From Codonopsis lanceolata (taxonomy: Eukaryota > Streptophyta > Magnoliopsida > Asterales > Campanulaceae): DNA of 64,000 nucleotides. The DNA is taken from contig CM028382.1 of assembly GCA_013146195.2 (NCBI GenBank), positions 12,555,101 to 12,619,100 of the forward strand, read 5' to 3'. Below the pieces are notes generated by a model, which saw nothing but the letters and a program-made list of their open reading frames with translations, did not search any database and had not been told where the DNA came from. Each line of letters opens with the position of its first letter. Within the stretch, counting starts at the first letter, position 1. Below, piece by piece: positions 1-10,400 of the stretch. Position numbers and translations under genes: made by a program.

Positions 1-299
1 TAAGGACAATCATTGCCACGTATATGACATTTCATGAAGTATGATTCAAAGCATATCATGATTTTTAGGTTAACAAATCATTCTGGTTTAAAAATATTGA
101 TTGATATGGGATAAATAAGGAAAACCAACAAAATAACACAACAAATGTTATGTATAATGAATTCATAGTCTATCATATTACCGATACAATGATGTATTTC
201 TATTTAGATAGTTTCAATTCATTTTTTAATTTTATTTATTGTCTTTGTTTTGTTTGAATGCAATTTAATTTAAAAAATATATGTCCGTGTGTTAAACAC

Positions 300-743
300 A
301 TGAGTGTAAGTGGTTCAGTTTGGTTTGGTTTACGTCAAAACAAACCGAACCGCCTCCTATTAGTTCAGAAAATCTCAAACCGAACTGAACCGAGTAAGGA
401 TGAGAACCGAACCGAACCGAACCACTCGGTTTAGTTTGGTTTGGTTTGGTTTTGTGGTTTATATAAATTTTTATAAATCAAATTAATCAACATTAAAAAT
501 AACAATAAAATAAGATTTTAATTTGAGATTAACATCAAAAGTAGGAAATAATTTATTAACAACAAATTATCATAAAGAAAACTATACAAATTTTAAAATA
601 AACACAAATAATGGAAGAAATAATAGTTTTTCCAACAATTAGTTTAGTATGTCTATATATATATATTATATGACAAAATCAAAGGCTTAGATTATGCATA
701 TAAGTTAATCAAAAGGTCCAAAATAGTTAATAAATGTAATATA

Positions 744-807
<64 letters not shown>

Positions 808-955
808 TATAGGTTGGTTTGGTTAGATACCAAAAACCGTGAACCGAACCGAACTGTGTGATTTTCCAATTTTTGAAACCGAAACTGAATCGTTTTCGAC
901 CAAAACCGAATTAAACCGGCTGGTTTGGTTTGGTTCAGTGGTTCCGACTTACACC
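300..955. mobile_element. hAT-like non-autonomous transposon with GGTTTGG-rich ends
   Basis: The two ends are inverted repeats. The left end reads GTGTAAGTGGTTCAG, and the complement of the right end reads GTGTAAGTCGGAACCACTG. Both run on into arrays of GGTTTGG or its complement AACCGAACC. The right end with its CCCCTA border resembles plant hAT elements that begin with C/TAGGGGTGTAAG. No open frame of note lies between the ends; the interior is AT-rich and carries a TAA microsatellite. I could not find a clean 8-bp target duplication, so the exact borders and the superfamily are uncertain. Confidence 0.45.
750..803. repeat. (TAA)n microsatellite
   Basis: About 18 consecutive TAA/AAT units lie inside the hAT-like element. 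It is a simple sequence repeat and probably length-polymorphic. Confidence 0.9.
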
Positions 956-2032
956 CCTAGGTGTAAGACTATTTGTATACCAAACGTCAGACAACTTGAC
1001 TTATTAATCATATCTAGTTTAATCCTAGCTACTAAACGACACCTAAGTATGTTTTACCGAACATTATATTTTTACTAGTGATGGGTCTTTATGTATAAGA
1101 TTATTTATTCATCTCATTTGATGATATACTTTCATGGAGTAATTTTTTTCCATTCCACATTTCTATTAAATTAATATTTTTTTGTCGCACTTATCATTCT
1201 CTTTTCCTATTGTTTATTTATAACTTAAAATTATAGATATATCAGTAATATTTAAAAATTGTGACATGACTTCATTTCAATAAAAGTAATTGAAATCAAT
1301 CAAAACATATAATATATTATTTATAAAATATATAATTTATAGTATATGTATTTTATTATTACAGTAAGAAAAATAAAAATAAAAATTAAAAAAGAGAAAT
1401 ATATTGATAATTAATTTTTTTATAAAGATTATATAAAGTTTATAGGGTGTGATCATCGTGAAAGTTTGGCATTATGGCCAGGCGAGGGCCTTCCTCGGTC
1501 CTAAACTCGTCAATGGGATTATGGGAGTGCGGGCCTCCTGCCAAAGTTGGGACCCACATGACTGAGGTGTAAAAAAGTTAACAAAGCAAACCGACAAACC
1601 TACTGTTTGCATTCCAGGAATACAAACCATGTTTAATGACTTAAATAGCCCTATTCATTTCCTTAATTACCAATATTTTTTGAAACACAAATTAAGATAA
1701 ATCCAATGATAGAGATAAAAACCAAATTTTGATATTTGTTTAAAAGTATTAGACGCCTCCAATGATTAAAGAAAAATATACTCATAAATTATCGTGTCCC
1801 AAAATAATTGTCAAAACTTACCTTTTTAACATGTACTTTTAAAGTACACATTAAATCAATATAAATAATCAAGTCAATTGTTTTTCTTAAAGGATGATTA
1901 TTAAGTTATTAAAATTAGGTGTGGTATTAATGAAGGTACTAAATTTGATACCTCCCTTAATATTACATCTAATTTTATAACACTTCATTTTAATACCTAT
2001 AATTAAAAATGATCATTTAATACTTATTAATA
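956..2032. other. Intergenic stretch without a recognisable gene
   Basis: The sequence is AT-rich with one GC-richer island at about 1440-1640. From about 1780 to 1890 it resembles a truncated copy of the Stowaway-type MITE that follows at 2033, sharing words such as CAAAATAATTGTCAAAAC. I see no coding region or RNA gene here. Confidence 0.5.
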
Positions 2033-2289
2033 CTCCATCCGTCCCTAAATTATCGTCTTCCTTTCCTTTTTCGTCCGTCCCAAAATAATTATCCAGTTTG
2101 AAACTTACATTTTTAAAACATCACTTTTACAATTTTACTCTTACTTTTTATTATACTTTAATTATGAGTCACATACACATAAGTTTTAAAGGAAACAACA
2201 CATTAAACCAATATAAATAATCAAGTCAATTATTTTTTCTTAAACTATATGTTGAGTCAACTAAGACGATTATTTAAGAATGGAGGGAG
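2033..2289. mobile_element. Stowaway-type MITE (Tc1/mariner)
   Basis: The element starts CTCCATCCGTCCC and ends with the inverted match GGAGGGAG. It is flanked on both sides by TA (2031-2032 and 2290-2291), the target duplication of Tc1/mariner elements. It has no coding capacity. Related copies lie at 3363, 32126 and 41044 in this window and share the internal words ATAATCAAGTCA and AAAGGAAAC. Confidence 0.8.
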
Positions 2290-2361
2290 TAATAACCAAT
2301 AGGTATCAAAATTTGACTCATCACCCTACTTGTACGAACAGCCAATCAGAGTGTCTTAAAA

Positions 2362-2553
2362 GAGTAATGCTAGAGCCATTCAATGAGCATTCAAATTTGT
2401 GTATCAAATGATGTGGTTTTTAATGTGTCATCTTATTTGACATTTTATAGGCTCCACTATAAATTAAAAAATTATGTTAACAATATGACATATAAGATGT
2501 TATATCATTTGATACCTAAAATTAAATGCTATTAAAATGGTCTAGCATTACTC
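2362..2553. mobile_element. Mutator-like MITE with long terminal inverted repeats
   Basis: The ends GAGTAATGCTAGA and TCTAGCATTACTC are perfect inverted repeats, and the similarity continues inward for about 50 bases, for example ATCAAATGAT on one side and ATCATTTGAT on the other. The flanks GTCTTAAAA and GTCTTGAAA form a 9-bp target duplication with one mismatch, which is the Mutator length. The element is 192 bp with no coding capacity. Confidence 0.75.
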
Positions 2554-3173
2554 GTCTTGAAAGCATATAGTACGAGCCAGATCTTAAAATTCGTGCCCAA
2601 AAACTGACCCCAATTTTTGTAGTACCATGTGAAATGGAAAGAATGCTAGGGGCAGTAATGTGTGCTGTTTGATGAGGGTAATATGGTCTATTTTTGCATC
2701 TTGAGAACGGCTACTTTTATAACGCTTTTGCGGGGATGGAATTTAATCGAATCTGACTTTTTGAATTTCGAACTCACTTCCCATTATGCCCATCTTCTTG
2801 TTGTTTTTTACGCAGTTGTCCCAAGATTTTGGTCACCTCCTTTTTCACATAATTGCCCTTCCCGTGAATGATGAATCCACCGTTCTCCGAGCAAAGTTAT
2901 AAGTATATCTTTAATTTTTATTTTCTCTCATTTTGTACTAACTAGCTTATCTATATTACCCTTTTACTTTATTTTATTACAAAATAAAAAATTAAACCTA
3001 AGGACTAACCTCAAAAAACCTTTATGCCAAACACCCCTTAAGTCCTTTTTAATAACCTATTTATGTTTCTCTCTTTAATGTCTATGTTTGTAAATTCATT
3101 TAAAGATATTTTAGAATTACACACATACATTGCAAATTCATTTGAGATTTGATAGGTAGCAAATGGGTCCTTA

Positions 3174-4036
3174 GAGCATCCACATTAATTGCATCCTAAA
3201 ACATCATTTATATAACTACTAAATCTTTTTGAAAATCCTTTAAAACAATTTCAACTACAATGAGCATCATTTATATAAGCATTTAAATTGGTGACATCTA
3301 CCAATATATTTGTCTCTTTTTTATTTTTATTATTTTAACGCAACCAGAATAAAATATTTATACTCCCTCAATTTTCAAATTGTCGTCTTTTTTTCTTTTT
3401 TCGTACGTTCTAAAATAATTATCTCCTTTCAAACTTTCAATTTCAGGAAAACGTTTTTATACTTTACTCTTATTTTTTCTACATATTTTAATTATGACCA
3501 CATGTTCATGGGTATTAAAGGAAACCAAACATTTCACAAATATTTATAATACAGTAAATTATTATTTTTTAAATGGTATGGCGAGTCAAATATGATAATA
3601 ATTTGAAAACAAAGAGAGTACTTTTTAATTTTATACTTTATGAAAAATATAATATATGTTTTGATTATTTCAATTATTTTTATTGAAATAAAGTCATGTC
3701 ACATTTTTTAATATTATCAATATATCTAAAATTTTAAGTTATAAATAATAAAAAAAATGAAATGATACTGCAAAAAATACACTAAATTAATAAAAAAATA
3801 AAATGAAAAAAGTGGAAAGCAAATCATCATCAAAGTGAGTTCGTGGGGGGGGGGGGGAAGAGAAGAGAGAGATGAATGGAGGATGGTATGATACACACCC
3901 AAAACTTTAGGGGTGGGCTAGTTTTTTTAGGGATACGATAATTGATAGGATGTCCACTATGAGTGTCAAGTGTGGTAAAAAAAAACTCAAAAAATGATTT
4001 TTGGGGTGTTAATAAAGGGAACCACTGTGGATACTC
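3174..4036. mobile_element. PIF/Harbinger-like (Tourist) MITE carrying a nested Stowaway MITE
   Basis: The left end is GAGCATCCACA and the right end TGTGGATACTC, flanked by the 3-bp duplication TTA on both sides (3171-3173 and 4037-4039), which fits PIF/Harbinger. A Stowaway element is inserted at 3363-3618. A run of 14 G (about 3846-3857) precedes a purine-rich tract. The right part of the element is repeated again just downstream. Confidence 0.6.
3363..3618. mobile_element. Stowaway-type MITE nested in a Tourist-like element
   Basis: It starts CTCCCTCAATTTTCAAATTG and ends with AAACAAAGAGAG, and is flanked by TA on both sides. The interior resembles the copies at 2033 and 32126. It has no coding capacity. 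Confidence 0.75.
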
Positions 4037-4275
4037 TTACGACATGTTTGATTTGATTTATCTGGAAGCCACTTAAAGCACGTGTAAGACCATAAGTGAT
4101 ACGCACCCAAAACTTTAGGGGTGGGCTAGTTTTTTTAGAAATACGATAATTGATAGGATGTCCACTATGGGTGTCAAGTATGATAAAAAAAAACTCAAAA
4201 AATGATTTTTGGGGTGTTAATAAAGGGAACCACTGTGGATATTCTTAGAGCATGTTTGATTTGATTTATCTGGAA
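3890..4275. repeat. Tandem duplication, period 208 bp, of a junction between two MITEs
   Basis: Bases 3890-4097 and 4098-4275 are near-identical direct repeats, both containing TTTAGGGGTGGGCTAG and GGGGTGTTAATAAAGGGAAC. Each unit ends with the right end of the Tourist-like element followed by the start of the next element (GTTTGATTTGATTTATCTGG). The first unit carries only a shortened piece of that second element. Confidence 0.85.
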
Positions 4276-5269
4276 GTGCTTATAACTTATTACATACCAT
4301 AATTTGTTTTTGAAGCGTTTGATTTCACTTATGGTAAGATAAGTCATAAGTCATGTACAAGCCACTTAAAGCACATGTAAGACCATAAGTTGTAAGCACT
4401 AAGCTTAGTGTTTAATTTTACTTTTCAAACACATGTGAGTCTTCTTCTTTATTGAAATTGTGTATATTCCAAAATTACCTTTCTTAATAATAATAATAAT
4501 AATTATTATTATTATAATAATAAATAATAATAATAAAATGAATTATAATAATATTAATAAATGATAATATGAATAATGATAATTGTTATAATAATAATAA
4601 AAATAATAAATATAGTATTAATAACGATAAATATAATAATAATAATAATAATAGTTATTATTAATACTAATAATACTAAAAATTAACATTAATAATAATA
4701 TAGTAATAATAATAATAATAATAAAAGTAATATTAATATCAATATTATAATAATAGAATATAATAATAATAATAAAATCAATAATAATAATAATATAAAT
4801 AGCATTAATAATATTAGTAATATAATAAAATAAATACTAAAATAAATAATAATAATAATAATAAAATTAATATTAATGTTAATAAAATAATAATAATAAT
4901 AATAATAAAGGCAATAATAATGATCATAATAATAGAGATAAAATTTGTATTAATATTAATAAAATAATAAAAAAGTGATAATAATAATAATAAATAAATA
5001 AATAAAATGAATAATAATGATAATAATATGATTAAAATTATTATTATTAATAATAATAATACGGAGTAATAATAATAATAATGTAATCACATTTTGTATG
5101 ATGCTATTTTAGTTTTTATATTTGATTTTAGCACTATTTCAACTTATTAATCAAACACACACACTAACTTATGAAATATAATAAACACTTTTAAAAAGCT
5201 AAATCAAACATTACCAGTTATTAGTCATCAGTGATAAGTTATAAGTAACAAGCTAAATCAAACAGGCCC
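4248..5269. mobile_element. PIF/Harbinger-like element expanded by an AT microsatellite
   Basis: The left end GAGCATGTTTGATTTG matches the complement of the right end, GGGCCTGTTTGATTTAG. Both flanks carry TTA (4245-4247 and 5270-5272), the PIF/Harbinger target duplication. The centre is about 600 bp of interrupted AAT/ATT repeats. No transposase is visible. Confidence 0.6.
4485..5090. repeat. Long imperfect (AAT/ATT)n microsatellite tract
   Basis: For about 600 bases almost every codon-sized word is AAT, ATA, TAA or TTA, with occasional GAT and AAC interruptions and local switches between strands that could fold into hairpins. It sits inside the PIF-like element. Confidence 0.9.
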
Positions 5270-5852
5270 TTAGTAACTTTATTAAAAAATAGTCACTTAT
5301 TTAATGTCATTTTTTTATTTATAGAAATGAATAGTCATATGTATATATACCTCTCGGATGCATATGTTTACATCTCTCACTGTCTCCCCCACCCCTTCCC
5401 CCACTCTATATGGTTTCAAAGAATATATTAGTATAACATGTCTATTCACCAGATGAAACAATTAATCTATTGGTCGGAGTATCAAAATCATAGTTGTTTT
5501 CCTTAATTTTCCTTTTCTTATTCATCTTGCTTTTGTATAGTTTAATTGTAAAAAATATATGCCGTGTGTTTAACACACAAGTATAAAAACTAGTTTTTAA
5601 TTAAAATAGGAGAAAGATGTAGAAAAATACAGTGACACTATTATTTCATCTTATAGGGTGTGTTTCCCACAAGGGTTTTGGATTTTGAATTTTAGTTTTA
5701 TACTAATTGAAAAAAAATAAGAAAAAAGATAAATAAAAGCTCGTGGGGGCTAATAAAATAACAAAATTGAAAAATAACTAAAAATCTTAAAACCTTGCAT
5801 GCAAAAAAGATCCATGGTAATGTTAAAACATAGCAATGTTATGTATCAATTA

Positions 5853-6028
5853 CTCCTTCTGTTTTGGGTAAAAAGTCTCGTTAGAAAGTTAAATTTTTTT
5901 TAAAAATAACACTTTTAGTAGTCCATTAATAATAAAATAACACTTTTATATTTTAATTTTTGAACATAAACTCTTTAAATGAAACCTCCTAAAATAAAAC
6001 AGTAGACCTTTACCCGAAAGAAAGTGAG
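5853..6028. mobile_element. Small Stowaway-type MITE
   Basis: It starts CTCCTTCTGTTTTGGG and ends GAAAGTGAG, flanked by TA on both sides. The ends are diverged, so this looks like an old copy. It has no coding capacity. Confidence 0.55.
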
Positions 6029-6265
6029 TATTTGATGGGAGGACTCGAGTTTTTCAGCATGAGTAATTAAAAAAAATCATATATAGGTTAAATATACCTA
6101 CACATATTTGGTGTGTATCCTTAGTAAAAAACACAAATTTATGAATCATATAAGACATACCTAACAAGAAGTTTATGTGATTTCACCTATTTTGATAAGT
6201 AAATTTATCTATGAAAATTAGGTTGTAAAAATAATGCTAATGTAGCATCTACCTACCCCACTTAA

Positions 6266-6535
6266 GGCCTCATTTGGAGCAGCGTATTGAAAATACATCA
6301 TTTTCAAAATATAGCGTTTTTAAGACACATATATATTTTTTTTCTTGTGAACACGTTTGATAAACTATTTCAAAACGTTATTTTCATAACTAAAGTAGTT
6401 GTAAACGCAACATATTTTTAAAACGTTCCAAATTGAAGCGTTTTAAAACGCTGCGCATTATATTAAAACACTTAAAAGAGAAAATATTATATTTTTTACT
6501 AGTGTTTTGGTCAAAATACTCTACCAAACAAACAC
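6266..6535. mobile_element. Tourist-like (PIF/Harbinger) MITE
   Basis: The ends are GGCCTCATTTGG and CCAAACAAACAC, imperfect inverted repeats, flanked by TAA on both sides (6263-6265 and 6536-6538). The interior contains inverted words around AAAACG and CGTTTT. It is 270 bp and non-coding, about 1.1 kb upstream of the callose synthase start codon. Confidence 0.6.
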
Positions 6536-6965
6536 TAAGTAGTTTCTACTTTCTATTAGGTGAAATCAGAATTGCACTCTCGATTTCAAAAACGTGTTTT
6601 CATTTTTATTCACGATTATTGATAAAAATAAATACTTATTATGGGAATGGAAAGAATAATTTATACTAAGGGACACACATTGAAATAAAAAAATAAAATA
6701 AATAAAAAACTCAACAACTATTTCAATTGTTTGGAGTCAACATTTAAGTCAAATCGGAAATTTTCATAAGTACGCTACTACTAAATGCTCGTCAACTATT
6801 TCAGAAGGGGTAGTTTTGTAGTTTCATGTCAAATTCTTTAAGTGGCAACGTAGGGAAAAACAATGGCACCCCTCGTAATACTTGAGAAAACCAGACCCGA
6901 GAGTAACCGAAAAACCCCACTACCCACCCGAAAATCCAAATTTAATTTAATTTTTAGCACTTCTT

Positions 6966-7404
6966 TTTTTGGCTCCATTCCTCTCTCTCTCTCCATCTCT
7001 CTCTCTCTAACATTTGCTTCCTTTCCTACTTAAAGTAGCTTAAAGTTGCAGTATCTATTTCTCCACCGCAGTACCACCCCCATCCCCACCGCCCTCTTCC
7101 TTTTCCTCTTTTTCTCTCTCCTAGGTTTTTTACTCTCTCCCCACATTCATTGAATCACAGTCTCACACAGTCACAAAGTAACCTCACTCCATCAATGCAT
7201 CTTCAAAGCCTCTCCATTTGTCTTCATTAACAACTGGCTAGATTTACTAACAAAGCTCTCCAACTAGGTACCCTTCTATCTCTCTCTACATTTTGGTTTT
7301 TTCACGCCCACACAAACGCACCGTGCTGTTTTTATTTTTGTTAAGCTTTGGAGTATTTTTTTTTTTTTGGAATCAGGGGCTTTAATTTTTGAGTTGTAGC
7401 GATA
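6966..7404 (+). promoter_or_regulatory. Probable core promoter and pyrimidine-rich 5' leader of callose synthase
   Basis: The 440 bases before the start codon are rich in CT runs, including a (CT)n tract at about 6979-7010, which is typical of plant core promoters and leaders (Y patches). A possible leader intron has its donor at 7268 (CAACTAG followed by GTACCC) and its acceptor ending at 7399 (TTGTAG), five bases before the ATG. There is no clear TATA box. The transcription start cannot be fixed without transcript data. Confidence 0.4.
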
Positions 7405-10400
7405 ATGTCGGCTACGAGGGGAGGAGCAGGCGGCTCCGATCAGCCGCCGGCGTCGCAGAAACGGTTAGCGCGGACGCAGACGGCAGGGAATTTGGGAGAG
7501 TCGATATTTGACAGTGAGGTGGTGCCATCGTCGTTGGTTGAGATTGCGCCGATTCTTCGTGTTGCTAATGAAGTTGAGTCCAGCAACCCTCGGGTTGCTT
7601 ATCTCTGTAAGCACTATAATATCCCTGTTTTTTTTTTCTTTTTTCATTTCCTTTTATTACTATTTACTGTCTATCTTGTACAGTATATTCTTAAATTAGT
7701 AACCGTTAAAGAGTTATTTTCTCCTTGATTTGACCTGTTTTCGTAAAAGATTTTGACTTGTTATTTTTGGTTAATAATGCATCGATTTTCAATTTTGGGT
7801 CAGACCCAAAGTGCTATTTTTCTTTGGTTGCTAAATTGCGTCCTTTTTTTTCTTGGGTTGATGTACCTACTGCTGTTACTACATTATTTTATCTAAGATG
7901 CTACATTTTCAGTTTTTCACCCAATTCAACATTCAAATTTGGCAAAAACTTGGGTAAAATGGTCTTATGAATATTTTTTGTAAGAAGGATCTCTTTACTC
8001 GACCCACCATATGTTGGTAGGTTTAGCTATGAGAGACTGGAGCTATGTCTTGATAATAAAGATCCGGAAGACAGTTTTACACGAGACTTAGCCTTCAAAT
8101 TTTTAAAACCAATAAAGAAGTGCTGAAAGTTGTATTGACATGCAAAGTGTAATCTTTGGTTATACTATGTAATGTTGCTACTTTTATGCATTTAGACTTA
8201 ATAATCAATGTAGGTTTGTTGGAAAAGGAACTATGTACTGTAGCAATTCCTTTCCAAATCGATTTCCATAGGGAGCATGGTAAATAAGTGCTACATCTGT
8301 TCCTGTAAAATAGCAATATTCTAACTTTATTGATTCAACTTTACTATTTCTAAAAGAGTTTCAATATTAATTTATTTACTTTTTTGAAACTATATATTGT
8401 GCGGTTAGTTGACATATTCTGCATAACTAACTAATTGTATGTCAAATAACCATTCAGCAAGTGTTCAACTTGACTTTGAAAACTCAAACTAGGACTTGTT
8501 TTTGGGTTTGAGGTTGAAACATTCATTCAACAAAAAATTAAATCAATCTGAGTTTTGTCATTAACTTGGATCTAGAATGCGAAGTTAGTAATTAATGTTT
8601 ACTTTTCTTGTAAATGAGGATTAAATGTACATTCAGGATATACTTGAAATTGGAACACAATTGGAAATAGGAATGGAAGGATTTCCCCTCCAATGGGCTG
8701 CCTTTGGTGATAGTTTTTTATGTGATCATACTAGTTGTAGGGATGATAGAGAAAGGCAAATTCTGAGTGGAGTGAGATTTGCTCATCAGTGTCATCACAG
8801 ATATTTGGTAGGAGTCGGACTAATTTAGTGCGCATGATATATTACTGAAAAATACCTTTTCAAAACTGAATGACTCCTAGTCTCCTATTTCCTCGCTAAA
8901 TTGGTCCGGAAGTGAAAATAAAATTCTTCACATGCTTTTGGTTAGTGTGAATAGTGTTGACGAAAGTTATGAGAATGGTCTCTTTTAAAAGTTTGAGAAG
9001 CTAAAAGTTGGAAGAAAATATATCTTTTGAATATTTATGCTTTACCCCCACGTATCCGTATCCAGGATTTTTCAAAAATCTCGCATCCCCGTATCTTGTA
9101 TCCGCGAATCCGTATATGTGCAACCTAGGTGAAATCACAAAGTGATAAAGTATGTCCAAACCTCACTCATTCATCATCTGCCAACTAATTTGTGTTTAAT
9201 ATTGGTTAATTTGCCACTATCCTTTTCCAATTCTTGTCTTGTGCTGTCATTTCCATATGATCTGTCATTCTTGTTTGTTCTTCCATAATTGGTGGTTTTG
9301 CTTTGTAGGTCGGTTTTATGCATTTGAAAAGGCTCATCGGTTGGATCCCACTTCTAGCGGACGTGGTGTTCGACAATTTAAAACCGCACTTCTTCAAAGG
9401 CTTGAAAGGGTTAGCTTTACTCCTTTTTGCTCTTTTTCATTTCATGTATTAAGATTTATTTGACATGGTTGCCAGAACTATACCTCTGTTTTGTACTATT
9501 CGTATGTATAAAATGGATTTTTTGTTTTTGATAAGTAAAGTATTATATACCAAAGCGTCAAACCAGGAAATAGTTTGCTACTTTTATGTTACCAACGTGT
9601 CTAAAATCTTAAGCTGGTAGAGAGTAGGTGAACGATGTATGTAAGTATAGCTTATGACTCTCCATCACGGACGATCCCACTCGCACGTGGAGATAAACCA
9701 TCCTGCAGCACCCGTAGCATAACAAATCAAATAAGTGCTATGTTTGCTAACAGTATTGGGAAACAAAAACAAGCGGGATGGCTCCAACCCAAGAAAATTT
9801 CTTCTTAACAGTGGCTTAAGCAATGTATATTAATTATTAACACTTAGATGTTGGAATCAGTCATTTTTTGAGAAATGCCCTGATAGTGAGCATAGCAGGT
9901 GATATGTGGTAAGAGGAGGGAGGGAGTTCGTAGTATTCATATGTATAGTGAAAGTTTTTTGTTGGATATTAGGATCATCGATCTAGGAAAGGAGATATGG
10001 TAGCAAGCATAGCTGGTGATGTATAATAAGAGGGGTCAAACATCTCTCTCTCTCTCTGCTCTCTTGCCCCTTCTTTATGTCCTGTTTTTCACATTGAAGT
10101 TCATCTTGCATTGTTGCTTTTCTGATTGTCTACAAATTTGTATAAGTTCGTATGCTGCAAAAGTTTCCTTTTTCTTTGTTTCCCAACGGACTCCAATTAT
10201 TTAACTTATGAAAGAAAAATAACAAAAAAACAAAAGAAAGAAAAAGAAGATTCTTGATGGGTACTTGATGTTACCCTGGAACCATGTTTTACTTAATAGG
10301 TAAGAGATGCTAGGATATTACATTGAGTGGAGGAAGATCCCCCTATTTTTTATGTTTTCCCCATCTTATTTTCCTTTTCTGTACTAAAAGCATTTACGTC

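Noticed and set aside
4485..5090. AT-rich tract as a matrix attachment region or replication origin
   Set aside because: Composition alone cannot support this; the tract is simply a long AAT microsatellite inside a transposon.
5560..5605. Possible second Helitron 3' end (GTGTGTTTAACACAC followed by AAAAACTAG)
   Set aside because: A hairpin and CTAG are present, but no TC-type 5' end can be found upstream and the spacing is slightly long. Too weak to annotate.
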